From Chaunax sp. Z400 (taxonomy: Eukaryota; Chordata; Actinopteri; Lophiiformes; Chaunacidae): a DNA stretch of 64,000 nucleotides. The position numbers were made by a program, and so were the translations under genes. The first letter of the stretch is position 1; every line of letters begins with the position of its first letter. Under the pieces are notes generated by a model. It had not been told where the DNA came from and did not search any database. It saw only the letters and a program-made list of their open reading frames with translations. The stretch spans positions 7,119,992-7,183,991 of the forward strand of contig CM075194.1 of the NCBI GenBank assembly GCA_037577475.1, in the 5' to 3' direction. Positions 1-12,470 of the stretch are shown piece by piece.

Positions 1-787
1 GGTTTTTATAAACAAGTGCTGCTTGATTTACAGAGTACAAAAGGAAAATCCCCACAGAGTCTGTTGCAGCAGAGAGAGGCGGAGAACAATGTGAATTGTG
101 AAAAATGAAAGATCTCAACACCCAAAGCTTTGGCGGGATCTGAAATGGCAACAGGCCCAATGTGCATGAACTCAGATATTAAAAGCCAGGAGAACACATT
201 AATCGTATTAATCGGTAGCTCTAACAATGCAGGAGAGATACATTATTTGTTTTAGGTTCTATGTCTCTTATCATTTCTGCCAGGTTTGGGATCCAAACAT
301 GTACAATACGATGACCAGACCCTGAAATGAACAGGGATATGAGACGAACCAGAGGCTAATAATGAGAGAAAACAAACTAAAAATAAGAATAAACCCAGAA
401 CATTGAAGATAACACAAGCAGTCAGTTTGACACTTAACAGAACTTAAGTTTTAAAGGCAGCACTGTAGAGTCACTGCCACAAAGATTAGATGTAGAAGCT
501 CTGTACTTCTAACACTGTAAAGACTTTGCCCATGGACTACGGATGAAAATATGCTAACTCCTGCACATTTACATTGATGTGGAAACTGAAATGTTGATTA
601 ATGTGCACTGTCCCAGATTAACAAATAGATAAATTAGAAGTCCCAACTCTCTGGCAAAAAATCACCAATATTCTTAGTTGAAGTATAACAGCAGATTTTA
701 CTACACAAAAAAAAAGAACAGGGAATTATAGTTGACCGTCACTGCACACATTTCCAGGGGCACTTGACCATATATATTCATCTGCAC

Positions 788-998
788 CAATATTGCACAT
801 ATTACCCATAATATCTAAATACACACACTGCACATGTTACAAAATTCTGCATGTCACCCATACTGCACATGTTACACACATTGCGCATCACCTTTACTTC
901 ACGTTACACATATTTCACATTGCACATATTGCACATCACCCATATTGCACATATGTACATATTGCATGTTACACAAATTGCATAAATTACACATAAGA
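788..998. repeat. Degenerate minisatellite built on TTGCACAT / GTTACACA words
   Basis: The words ttgcacat, tgcacatgtt, gttacaca and cacccata recur every 9-20 bases for about 210 bp. Because the array is not phased to three, it gives His/Cys/Thr-rich pseudo-peptides in several frames on both strands. It is a tandem array, not a gene. Confidence 0.75.
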
Positions 999-1187
999 GC
1001 ACCATGGAGTAATTGTACAATTCCCTTTTAAAATGTTTGAGTTTACACGGAGGTATATCGTCTGTCAAAGGGGAAGAGCTCATACTTGGTGTGGAGGATA
1101 TGAGATGGATCCACATTAAATAAAATGCATTCATGTTTATTGAATCAAGTTTTTTTTATCCTGGACTTTGGTTGGAATTTAAAAAGG

Positions 1188-1232
1188 GAGGGGAGGAGGA
1201 GGAGGAGGAGGTGAGATTGAGGAGGAGGAGGG
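1188..1232 (+). repeat. GAG/GGA purine-rich simple repeat before cpxm1
   Basis: Two runs of GAG triplets are separated by a short gtgagattga spacer, 60-100 bp upstream of the preferred cpxm1 ATG. The tract probably lies in the 5' UTR or proximal promoter. It may be length-polymorphic, but the sequence gives no evidence that it is regulatory. Confidence 0.6.
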
Positions 1233-1292
1233 ATGTGGATGGAGGTCTGGCTCTGTCAAGTTTTTTCCCCCACTCTGCAGCAGAAGGCAAAG

Positions 1293-4200
1293 ATGGAAAA
1301 GTCGTTGTGCTTGTTGGCTGCAGTGATTTTTCTCACTGGATTTGTCGACGCAGCGCTGATGGACGATGACTCTGCTTTATCCAACATCACGACGACTACA
1401 GCTGAGTCTGTCACCGTGGAGGATCTCAGCACACACCAACCAACTCCAACGACAGCTGGAACTGTAGTATCCACCAGCACTGTCAAACAGGACACCAAGA
1501 ACATCGGCAAGAACGGTGAAGAAGAAAACAAGAAGAAAGAAGAAGAAGCAGATGACAGAGAAATAGATGAGACAACAACACTGGGTAGGAAAAAGTAGAG
1601 CAGTATTACTTTTTACCTCATTCAACTATTACTGTTTATTAGGAAGCAGTGAAGAACTAATCAGTGATGCATTCACTGACCTTCTGAAGTAGTACAAGTA
1701 GAAAAGGTCAAAACATACTTAAAAGAATTCCAGAACAATAGGAATATTCTGATATTGGATTATAATCATTAATAAATCAATGCGTGCATCACTAATGATT
1801 TGTATTTATAACATTATTCTGTGAAGTAACTAAACGTGTAAAATAAATTTAGTAAAGTAACTTGGAAATACTCAAGTTAAGTGACTCGAAAGTATTTCTA
1901 TTGAGTAAACACACAGTTATTAAGTAACAAGTATTTTTTTATCAATTATTTTCTTGTTTAATTGATCTATAAAATACCTGAAAACAGTCCAAAACTAAAA
2001 GATATTTAATTTACTGTCATAGACAACAAAAAATAAAAAAAGTCACATTTAATAAATGTTCATGTTAGAATTAGGAGGATCAGTGTTGTTGTGGATCCAT
2101 TCTATGTTAATAATCTGTGAAGCGACTACTGGTTTCAGCTGTATAGAGGTTTAACTCAGTGAAAGGTCTTTGGTTCAGTGGAATCAAATACTTGTACATT
2201 GCCATCATTTTGACTGAAGTTTGGCAAATTTGTCAGAGCTCTCTAAGAATTCCCAGAAATATGTGTAATATGTTTGCAAAACTACCTGCCTCGTTTTCAT
2301 GTGGATAATTCACAATTATTTTTGTAAGAAAAAAGAGAAAAATGTCCATCACAGTTTCAAGTGGACATCCAGGAATTGTTTGTTACCAGCAGTCCAGATC
2401 CCAAAGATATTCAGTTTACTTTCATGATTAAGTAAACCACAAAAATTCCCATGTGAAAAGCTGGAACTAGTGATGTTTGACTGTAAACAGACTAATTGAT
2501 TAATCAGTTAATAGCAGCTATAAATGTATTATTTAGTTTGAAGTTCCACTGTGAACCTCTTTAAACCAAACATGTTTATTTTGCCCCCTTTTCTTTCATT
2601 TTAAAGTTAATTAAAAGTAAATTAAAAAAGAGCTGTTTTGCCCTGCCAGTGCTGGTAGTGTTTGTGATGAATGAGATTGTTATTGCCTGTTCCCAAAAGC
2701 CATAAAATAGGCTGCAGCTGTAACTCTCCTCTGCCTGCTTTGCTGAACATTTCACTCTTTCTTGGCCTTCAGCTTGGTCTCAAATTACCTTCAAACCCTT
2801 CTTGGATTCTCTCATCTGCAGTTTCCTGTAGAGGGGCCCTCCAAACTTCCCCTGAACTGACCCGGGTTAGATATTTCACATAACTGCTGGGGCCTTTTAT
2901 TACATAAGCCATGTCTTTGCTTACTCAGGGAAACCAGAAAGAGAGTTTTAAACATCTCCAGACAAGCACAGGCAAAGAAAACTCACAGAAGATTCTATCT
3001 CCTGCTTGTTTTTCCTTTTCCTGCCAGAATGTCCTCCCCTCGGCCTGGAGTCCCTGCGGGTCGATGACGGCCAGATCCAAGCTTCCTCCTATCGGCGAAT
3101 GGGTCTGGGTCCTCACAGGGGGAGGCTGAATATCCAGGTTGGTCTAGATCTGGGTCAAACGTCAAACACCAAGACAAGTGAACTGTTTCAAATAGAAATT
3201 AAGATTGATAAAAGAGCAAGAGGAACTTGTGAGGGAACCACTGAGAGATAAGGAAAATGTTGAAAAATGCAAGTTAAATAGACATGTGTAGGATTGTTTG
3301 GTGGAGGTACGGTATGTGCTCTACTGAGTGACATTCTAGTTTGTTGGTGGGCTTGATTGTCAGCAGGACTGTACAAAAACTACAGCACTGACTTTCATGA
3401 CTCTTGGTCGAAGGATAGCATGGGCCAGGAAAGATGGCGCCATTAAAGTTTGGTGCAGATCCTGGTAAAAGGATAGATCCAGGATCATTTTTCCTCTTTC
3501 TTAAACATTGTGTTTGGGTATTTTGTCAAACAGACGTGCAGGGTTGTTCGGCACCAGGTGTGTGCTCTATTGAGTTGTTTAAAGTTTGGTTGGAAGGTTG
3601 GAAGATGTCTGCGTTTTAACAAGAGTATACAGTTGCGCTAGCAGCTCTGTAATGCCGTACTTATCTTGATGCTAATCAGCATATCGAGCTCACAATGATG
3701 TGAACATGCTCTGCAACATGCTGTTTCTTTTGTTTCACTTAACTGTGTTGATCGATTAATGCCAACATAAAGATATTTCATTATACTCAGTGTCAGGTGA
3801 GAGAGGGTGTGGATGTGGCTCAGGTAAGTGGGGTTAGAGAGGTAGGGATGTGACGATGAAAGGTGTTTGTTATTGGACTGACTGCTCTCCCTGTTGCAGT
3901 GCTGTGTGGGACCTGAGGAAGCATGACATGCATATTGAGAGTGCTGTCGTTTTGCAGGGATTTAGTCATAAACTAAAGGAGTTGAAAAAATTGAGAATTT
4001 CACCACAGTTATAACAATTCATCCTGAGGGGTGTGTGAATTAATTTCATAACAGTCCATCCAACAGTTTTGTGAGATGTTTCACTCAAGACCAAAGTGTT
4101 TCCAAAATACAATTTACTCAGAGTCACATGTTCATATGGTTTTATTTTATTTCTGTCCTTAAGTTCTGCTCCACTAAACTAATGCACTATAAATTAAAAT

Positions 4201-7200
4201 CGAATGCTCACACTCGCCAACTGTCTTAATCCTCTGCTTTTATTGGAATATAAAAGTACCAGAATAATAGGATTTGCAGTAGAGCGCCTTCTTTTGGTGT
4301 ACAGTGAAATATGGAGCTGGCAGTGCTGTTCAACGCCCCACAGCCACCTCCTTCACACTCTGCAGGCAAAGGTCTCCAGTCTGAAAGCAATTATTTTACA
4401 ATCAGAGTCAACATCAAAATGCTATGCAACGCTTCACACCGAGGAGGAGCTCAGAGTAATGGATTATGCAAAAAGAAAACAAAAAAAAACAACCCCATCT
4501 GTGTCACATGTGTTTCCAGTCTGGCATTGAGGATGGGGACCTGTACGATGGAGCCTGGTGTGCTGAGTATCAGAACCGGGACCAGTGGCTTGAGGTGGAC
4601 GCCATCCACCTCACCCTGTTCACTGGAGTCATCCTGCAGGGCCGAAACTCCATCTGGAGGTCAGGTAGTATCAGGTTTAATATCTGAAGAGTTTTTGTTT
4701 CAAAATGAAATAGAAAACTTCTTCAAATTACACAAAACACACAGTTACAGTTATTATTAAACAAATTATTTTGTTGGCAAGAGAATTAGCATTAATATAC
4801 TATAGGCTGTCTATATCAGAGTTCTTTGCAACAAATGCGTTGCACAATGGTCTTTCACTGCATTTAAGTCTTTTATAAAATTGTATTTCTTGTCCTCTTG
4901 GTCTCCATTATAGTTGGGACTGGGTCCAATCCTACAAAGTCCAGCTGAGCAATGACTCTGTGAACTGGGTAACCTGCATGAATGGAACAGAAGAAGCAGT
5001 AAGAACCAGTTTTTGTACACTCTGATATAAGGAATGTATCTACTGTAACTTGTAAACCTCACACAGATAGAAAACAGATTTTTAAGAGCTTGGCCCAAAG
5101 TAAAATATGTATTTGAACAAAAAAAGTGAACCAATTGTAGAAAATAAGACGGAACTCGAAATGACAACAAAGAAAAACAAAGCAAGAAATTAGAATTTGT
5201 GTTTGGCATAATAATCCGTGCCTCTAAAACTGACAAATTTTGTATTCAAACTGAAATACACCTTGATGAACGCTGCAACATTCAACTGGAAATACAAAGA
5301 AATTCGAGTTTGATGTCTGCATCTCAAACTAAAGGATTTTCTTCTTGGACAGACTTTTATGTCTGATCTCTGTCCAAACAGCTGGAGGTGAAACAATAAT
5401 TATCTGCACTGTTTGTTAATGTTTTCACTCCTCTTCTGCCAAGGAGATTATGTTTCAGTCTGTTTGTTCATCTGTTGGTCTGTTAATATCTTAATGACAA
5501 ACAGATTTCAGCCAAGTAATTAATTTATGGAGCAGATCCAGGACAGTTTTAGCTCTTTTTTACTAGCTACTGCAATAAAATGAAAAAAAGGAAGAAAAGA
5601 AAGAATACTGGCAGATATATGCCCTGATTCTCTCCTGTTGTTCGTGTTTTGATGTAATTCCATATCCAGATGCAGATTAACAAGAGTTTTCAGCCTCACT
5701 ATAGCGACTCTGTATAAAGACTCTACTTAGGCGCAGTGGTGCTTTGAGCAAATTCTAACATTATCATGTTAGAATGCTTCCAATCACATTGCAAAGTTGA
5801 TGTTTAGGAGGTTTAATATACTGTATACTGTATTTAACATCTTAGTTTAGCTATTTAGTGTACTGTCATTTGCTCATTAGCACTAAACCCAAAGAACAGC
5901 TGAGATTGTTGCATTAAACATTAGTTTTATAGGTTTTTCATCTAAAACCAAAGTATTTCACAAGTAAAACTTGATGATGGAGCCACAAGTCAATAGGTTT
6001 AATCTAAATCTGCACAAAATTTCATGGCAACCCACACAAATTTGTGGAGACATTTCAGTCTGGATCAGAACGGTGGACCAATCACCTGACATGGCGAAGC
6101 TAAGAATGTCTAACTTTCTTCTTTTTTTTTGTAACTCATGTTTTTACTGTCTTTAACATCGGTCCATGACAGTCCCATGTATCTCTATCTAGGACCCCTA
6201 AAATGTTCATTGAATTATACAGATCTTTGAAGGAAACCAGAATCCAGAGACTCCGGTGCTCGGCCTCCTCCTTGTTCCCATGGTCGCCCGTTTCATCCGC
6301 ATCAATCCTCAGACCTGGTTCTCCACTGGCAAAATCTGCCTCAGGGCTGAGATACTGGGCTGTCGTGTTGGTGGTAGGCAAATATTGAGCAGTGTAGAGC
6401 TACGTAGTATGTGATTGATTTATTTGGTTGGTTTAATCCAGAACAAGATGTTCACAGTGACTGGAAACATTAAAATTTTGGCTTTAAAGTTTATGCTCTT
6501 TTTCCCCCCCAGCTGCCATCTACTCCTCAGAGCAAGAACCAGGGTCAAAGAATGCTCTGGACTTCAGACACCACAACTACAAAGAGATGAGAAAGGTTAG
6601 AGTGGTGTGTCAGGACACATGTGCATGATGAGTTCCCCTAAAGCTATTGCCGGGGTTTTTACTCAGACTCCTAACAGTTTGTAGATTGACTCGGAGCACA
6701 GATTTAACCCTTTCAAGACTTTTAGGCCAACTTGTCTTCTTAACCCTGAAGCTCATGAAGTCTGTGACCGAGGAGTGTCCAGACATCACCCACATCTACA
6801 CCATCGGGAAGAGTTACATGGGCCTCAAACTCTACGTCATGGTGATCTCGGATAACCCCAGCAAACATGAACTTGGTAAGAGTGCTTCAACTCTTCTTCT
6901 ATGAGTTTTCTGGACCAGAGGTCATCCGGTTTCTCCTGTTCCCCTGGGGCCCAGTTCAACATCCTGCAGTATTTATACAGGCTGTTCCCCACAGCAGCAC
7001 CACACTGCAAGGCTGGGGTGTCTTGTAGAGAAGGGCTCTCTCTGTAAACAAGCTGATAATGGGTTGAAATTGGAGACAGACTCAAATTGGAGACAGATTC
7101 CTTTGAGAACTTGTCTTCATATGCAGGGTTTTGCGGCCATTCCACATCTGCCAAAAAGTCAATAAATTAAGTGCAGCTTTTCTTTCTTCCCTCTATGACA

Positions 7201-10200
7201 AACTGCATATGCACATTTCGAAACAGCTTCACTCCCATGGAGGAATGACAGGATTTTACATGATTTACAGCATCAACAGTTGGTTTAAATTCTGTGTGTT
7301 CTTGGTAAAGTGAATACTGGTGCCAAATCCAAGAAGCAGCGAGGCAGGCATTGCACATTTCCTTATTTTTGAGTTTCAAGATGTGCTGATACATCGAGTG
7401 AACATTTAAAGTCTTGGGAGTTTTAGCTTTGGGATTGTTTGCCATCAGTTCTGCCAATCCATGAGCCACCCTCACATTGTTGCCTAACACAATACAATGG
7501 TGTTGAAAGTTTTATTTGAGAGTTTGAATTAGTTCCTGATGTGTCTCTGGCTTTTACCGACATCATGTTTAATCTGACCTGTTTCTACATGTTAATGTAG
7601 ACCCAGACAAATCCCTCCACATTTATTACTTGGCAAGTAAAGTGACGCTCTGAATGTTCCTCTTGGCAGGTGAGCCGGAGTTTCGCTACGTGGCGGGGAT
7701 GCATGGAAATGAGGCTCTTGGCCGAGAGCTCGTCCTCAACCTCATGCAGTACTTATGTAAAGAGTACAAGAGAGGCAACCAACGCGTCGTTCGGCTGGTG
7801 ACCGAGACACGAATCCACCTCCTGCCCTCCATGAATCCTGACGGGTATGAAGAAGCTCATGAGAAGGTGGGCGAAGGTCATGTGACTTCGTGTAGAATTA
7901 ATGAAGTCTTGTTTTTTTTAAAGGTGAATTATAAGACATTCACTACCACTGGATATTTCACTATTAGAACACCAGCATCTCAGACCAAAACAAATTTGAG
8001 CTTCATTCACTCAATAAAGTTGGAAATAAAAAAGAAACCACATCTGAAAACGCGCTGCTGATGAAACTCAGGTCAAATTGTAAAATTAGACAGTGCTGAT
8101 TTGCTTAGAATATTGTCAGAACCATAGAGGGCACCATTGAGCTCTAGAACAAGATTTTATGATGAGCTGCTTCTTTGAAACTGAGACTCATGACACTCGG
8201 ATCAAACTGTAAAATTGGGCAGTGATCAAATTTGAATGAAGATTTTACTACTACAGAGGTCTTTTCTTGCCAAAATGCTTTCAGAGCCATGTTTTTTTTA
8301 AACACTTTATCCAACACGTGAAAAAATTAGCTCCTTGTAATCACATGTATGTATTAAATATGTGACTAAATAACAAGTTTCTAACCATGAACCAAACATT
8401 TACTTTCATTCACCATTTTACTGTAGCAATTATGTCAAAGTCGGTTATTCATGCAACAAAAGGACTTGATTTTAAATGATTCCAGTTGTTCTCACATGAC
8501 ATGAATGCACCATAAGATCAGAATTTTACACTAAGAGGAGACAGCCATAATTCCTACCCCTTCTAGTCAGGGCAGTATATTTAATGGTCAGAAATTTAAA
8601 CTCAGGTGTAATAACCCAGAATGGAGTTGCACCCAGTTGCAGCAATTTTCTACATATTTGATTTATTCATATACTATTGAAAAATGACGTACATGGTCGA
8701 CTCATCTAATCCGATAAACAAATAGAATACCAGTTAAGGAAAAACATTTAATTTATAGTAGAGACAAAGGGAAGGGACAAACAATCAACAAATGTTGGCA
8801 TGAAAAGGAGTTTCTTGTTTACTGTTCTGTTTTCCATGAAGTTGAAGTTCCCCTTTTCATTTAGTCTCAGCCTGAAGCTCTAGCCAAATCAGAATATTAC
8901 ATTAGTGACACATGGGATCTCCTGGTAAACTCCATACAAATAAGAACAATGTCTCTGCTGCTGTTCCAGCTTCTTGTCTGTCTCTTTTGTACTATGTAGC
9001 ATGCATTAATGTGTTTATCCACTAATTCGGTTTCTTGTTGACTGACCTGCTGCAGGGCTCAGAACTGGCTGGCTGGGCTGATGGACGATACAGCTTTGAA
9101 GGAATCGACCTGAATCATAACTTTCCAGACTTGAACAACATCATGTGGGATGCTCAAGAGTACGCTACAGAAAAATCTAAACCCCCCAACCACTACATCC
9201 CCATTCCAGAGTACTACACCAAAGAGGACGCAATGGTAAGGACAATTAGCCTCTCTGTAAACAACAACATAATGATTAATAGGGACTGCTCAGCAAATTT
9301 AGGAATATAATTAGAGCCACTGTGTGTAGGATTTGATTAACTTTTACTTTGGCATCATATGGTGGAGTTATTAACATTAACAATTATGGCAGACACCAAA
9401 GCATGTCAGTAAATAAACAAGAATCACATATTTCTATAAATCCGATAAAAGGGACTTTAAAGACAAACTTCACTGTCTAACAAAACAGAAATACAGAAGT
9501 ATTTTTATCCCCCTGACTATGATCTACAGAAAAATCCACATCTACAGAAACGTAAAGGAACAGTCCACCCAGAAATGAAAGTTTAATAATTATCTACTCA
9601 TTCCTAGGCTGATAGAGAGTTGAGTGAAGTTTCTTAGTCCACAAAACACTTCTGGAGCTTCACAGCTAAACAGCACTGCAGCATTCTCCTAAACAACTGA
9701 AGCAGATGGAGACTTGTTTTGAAAAGTATAAAATAACCAAAAACAAACATAAAATGAATCCGTACAGCTCATAATCCAAGTCTGCAGAAACCCTGAGAGT
9801 GCATAGTGATTTATTTGCACCCTTTTTAAGATGAAATCCTCACTGTTGCCTCTAAGCTAAAAGTGTTAACACCCACCATATCGCAGGAAGGAACATGAGC
9901 TCTAGTGCATATTTATGCACCGCTGGATCTGATCAACTCACGATCTCTGCATACCAGTCATAATTTATTAAACAAATATCCATTTTGCTGCATGCAAGAA
10001 GAATTAAGGCCATTGTATTTGTTCAATAATGTGAATCTTTTCCATAAATCACTGTCTTGAAAGTGACATAAAGCCAGCTAATCTCGTTTTTCCATCCCTT
10101 CCAGGTTGCACCAGAGACTCGTGCTGTCATTAACTGGATGCAGGATATTCCCTTTGTGCTAAGTGCGAACCTCCACGGGGGAGAACTGGTGATTACATAT

Positions 10201-11996
10201 CCCTATGACTGCACCCGTGATTGGGCCCCTCAGGAAAACACCCCCACTGCAGACAATGCTTTCTTCCGCTGGCTGTCCACCGTCTACGCCTCGACCAACC
10301 TGGTGATGGCCAACCCCAACCGCCGCATCTGCCACTACGAGGACTTCCAGCGACACCGTAACATCATAAACGGCGGAGCCTGGCACACCGTCCCTGGCAG
10401 TGAGTCAGCTCAGTGAGCTCTTTGAATGACGATTTTTTTTTTGCCTGACTTTCTTATGGACACGTGTTTGCATTTTCTGCAGGTATGAATGACTTCAGTT
10501 ACCTGCACACCAACTGCTTTGAGGTGACGGTGGAGCTGTCCTGTGACAAGTTCCCTCATGCCAGTGAGCTTCCCATCGAGTGGGAGAACAACAAGGAGTC
10601 TCTGCTGATTTACATGGAGCAGGTCGGTCAGAAGCTACAGCATCCATCTGCTTAAAGAAAGTCACACAAGTCATCGACTGCCCAAGATAGATCACTTTCT
10701 TTTTTTTTTTATTTCTGTCTTAATTTCCTCAGGTTCACAGAGGCATCAAGGGTGTGGTCAGAGACAAGTTGACCAAACAAGGAATAGCAGAAGCGGTAAT
10801 CAAGGTGGAGGACCACGACCATGACATCCGATCAGGTCAACACTCACTTTTATTTATCTGTTAGCTCTCATTCCTAATGACCAGAGTGTTAAGGGACAAA
10901 ATATGTAACTTTAAGGACATAAGCAGTCTTGTCACGCAATAAGAAAATGAGGAATATGGACCCAAAGACAACAGAGTCAAAGCTGGAGCAGTTTCATTCA
11001 TTCGAGAGAAAAAAGGTGAGAAATGCAAGGCTTACAGGATGTAGTGGCAGGCAAGGGTCCAAAGAAAGTAGGCAAACTAATGAAAAGGTGGACATTGCCA
11101 AAAAAATATGTCCAAAACAATCAAGGTCTGTGAAACAAAGCAACAAATCCAAAAATACAAGGAAGGACTGAGTCAATGGACACAAGGCACAAAGACAAAC
11201 TGGCAACTTGAGGCAGGGGTCTAAATACACACAAGGTTAATTATGGACAGGTGAAACTAAGCGGGGCAATCACAAAGGCGGGAAAAAGCAGAGACAGGAA
11301 GTTTAAAATAAAACAAGACACATGAGGAGAGAATATAGAAAATAAAACAAGATCTAACGAAATCAAAAACCTAAACCATGATGGAAATATGAGTTTTAAG
11401 TTAAAGCTAAAGGTTAATATGGGGTAACAAGTAGATTCTGCTTCATTTTAACTTCTTGAAAGGCATTCTGGGAAATGAAGGAAGTCACTAACTTGCATTT
11501 TAATGTAGAACAAATTAATTGATGGCATTCTGAAGGTACATATATTAACCAACTTCATGACAACTTGATTTTTGGGGACATTGCTTTTAAATTTAGAGAC
11601 AAGAAAATCAATCTTTGTTTTTTCCTCCATCTCATTTTTATTTCCTCAGCTGCGGATGGGGACTACTGGCGTCTGCTGAACCCTGGCGAGTACAAGGTGG
11701 TGGTTTGGGCGGAGGGTTACTTCCCATCTGTGCGTCAGTGCCATGTTGGAATGGAGCCCCGTGCCACCATCTGTGACTTCTTCCTGACCAAAACACCCAT
11801 TCAGAGGCTGAAGGAGATTCAGGCCAGTGGAGGGAAGATCCCCCAGGACCTTCAGCTGCGTCTTCGTGCTCTGAGGTTCCGCATGCTTCGCGCCAGCACC
11901 AAGGCCATCAACCGCCGCAGGGAGAGTCAGCGGGAGCAAAAAGGACAGCTGTGGCAGGCGAGAAGGGCTCGATCCTCCCGCGCCAGAAGAGCATGA
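1293..11996 (+). CDS. cpxm1: Carboxypeptidase X-1 (CPXM1-like), complete, 13 coding exons, 747 aa
   Basis: Exons: 1293-1584, 3028-3137, 4520-4659, 4914-4998, 6223-6370, 6513-6595, 6752-6875, 7670-7866, 9056-9235, 10105-10399, 10483-10622, 10733-10835, 11650-11996. All phases join, giving 747 aa (human CPXM1 is about 734). Residues 1-20 are a signal peptide; 21-97 are a Thr-rich then Lys/Glu-rich linker. Residues 98-258 form a discoidin (F5/8C) domain with CPPLGLESLRV, PHRGRLNIQ and DGDLYDGAWCAE. About 285-600 is the M14 carboxypeptidase domain, followed by a transthyretin-like domain (GDYWRLLNPGEY). Zinc ligands H339, E342 and H477 and the catalytic-type E569 are present, but the substrate-clamping Arg of CPE (NRNF) is His414 (NHNF). 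The family is secreted, generally regarded as inactive and linked to collagen and matrix. The discoidin motif set fits CPXM1 better than CPXM2 or AEBP1. The C-terminus carries an Arg-rich tail. An in-frame ATG at 1233 would add 20 residues before the signal peptide; 1293 is preferred. Confidence 0.93.
3275..3340 (+). repeat. 3' terminus of a dispersed fish repeat (GGAGGTATG...CTCTACTGAG type), cpxm1 intron 2
   Basis: The words aggattgtttggtggaggta and tgtgctctactgagtg match the end seen at 54541-54600, including the upstream taaatagacatg. The same terminus appears at 3539-3581, 20053-20084 (reverse), 51625-51662 (reverse), 55294-55330 and 62498-62530. The family name is unknown to me. Confidence 0.65.
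3425..3585 (+). repeat. Second copy of the same dispersed repeat, cpxm1 intron 2
   Basis: It holds the body words of the family (ttggtgcagatcctggtaaa, atccaggatcatttttcc, tttcttaaacattgtg) and ends in a variant terminus, accaggtgtgtgctctattg. It resembles the longer copies at 54660-55330 and 62055-62530. It is decayed and has no coding capacity. Confidence 0.6.
3640..4100 (+). repeat. Second dispersed repeat family (copy 1), cpxm1 intron 2
   Basis: The words gttgcgctagcagctctg, gatgctaatcagcatatcga, tagtcataaactaaagga and cagtccatccaacagttttg follow in order. The same kind of body is seen in intron 4 at about 5690-6110. I recognise this as a common decayed fish interspersed repeat but cannot name it. 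Confidence 0.5.
5437..5560 (+). repeat. 5' part of the GTTATG-type dispersed repeat, cpxm1 intron 4
   Basis: It begins ccaaggagattatgtttcag and continues tctgtttgttcatctgttgg, then reaches gagcagatccaggacag. This parallels the start of the long copy at 62055. It is a truncated copy in intron 4. Confidence 0.5.
5690..6110 (+). repeat. Second dispersed repeat family (copy 2), cpxm1 intron 4
   Basis: It contains tcattagcactaaacccaaa, catctaaaaccaaagtattt, acaaaatttcatggcaaccc and gagacatttcagtctggatc. These words occur in the same order as in the related copy at 3640-4100. It fills most of intron 4, just upstream of the exon at 6223. Confidence 0.55.
9551..9965 (+). mobile_element. TIR-type non-autonomous element, left end and body, cpxm1 intron 9
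   Basis: The left end reads taaaggaacagtccacccag. The inner word ttcttagtccacaaaacact (from 9631) is shared with the copy at 58759-59308 with one mismatch, and both also carry atctctgcatac. The right inverted end is not recognisable here, so the copy is decayed or truncated. There is no transposase frame. Confidence 0.6.
10925..11400. repeat. Probable interspersed repeat in cpxm1 intron 12
   Basis: This A/G-rich stretch of short phrases (ggacccaaagacaacagag, taagcggggcaatcacaaag, gcagagacaggaagtttaaa, aaataaaacaagatc) looks like a common fish interspersed element rather than unique intron. I saw no clear terminal repeats or duplicated target site, so the class is open. Its frames do not match any protein I know. 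Confidence 0.35.
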
Positions 11997-12189
11997 TAGC
12001 AGACGGGACGAGGGGCTGAAGATCCTAACAGAAAATTGACCTCTGGGAATACTGACATGTTCCCATGAGTAATTACTGAGATGACACATTTAAAGTATCA
12101 GTACACCCAATTCATACAAATGTATTTTTCTATACGGCCTGTTTTAAGCTAGAATGGCAGTCACTACAAATACACGTCTGTTTAAGTTG

Positions 12190-12470
12190 CATTCCGCCAC
12201 CTCAACAAAGTTTTGTGGAAATTGGCTAAGTAGTTTTTGTGTATTTAGGGCAAATATTGAAAAACGCCCTATTTTGTAATGTTAAAAGAAGTGGAAAAAT
12301 GTTCCTGGATCATTATCTGGATCCGCACCAAAATTTAATGCATTTTTCTGAACTCAGGCTCCATCCTTGTGGAAATCCCTCAAGTAATTTTTGCCTAATC
12401 CTGTGGAAAAACAAGCAAACCAAAGGACTGACCAACGGACACGGGCGAAAAATAACCTCATTGGTATCAA
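12190..12470 (-). repeat. Dispersed fish repeat in the cpxm1 3' flank
   Basis: The phrases gttcctggatcattatctgg, gatccgcaccaaaatttaat and caagtaatttttgcctaatc, ending gaaaaataacctcattggta, are the reverse complement of the ggaggttatg-type repeat start. Related copies lie at 40985-41290 and 49600-49815. If the cpxm1 mRNA extends to 13842, this copy is transcribed within its 3' UTR. Confidence 0.55.

Larger units (their letters stand above)
1..1292. other. 5' flank of cpxm1, no gene seen
   Basis: No open frame here resembles a known protein. The stretch is AT-rich, has an A9 run near 710, and contains a degenerate CACAT/TTGCACAT tandem array (about 788-998, listed separately). A GGAGGA-rich purine tract (about 1188-1232) lies just upstream of the cpxm1 start and is probably 5' UTR or core promoter. 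I could not pick a transcription start from sequence alone. Confidence 0.5.

Noticed and set aside
1233..1292. Upstream in-frame ATG for cpxm1
   Set aside because: It would place 20 residues in front of a clean signal peptide that begins at the ATG at 1293; the later start is more credible.
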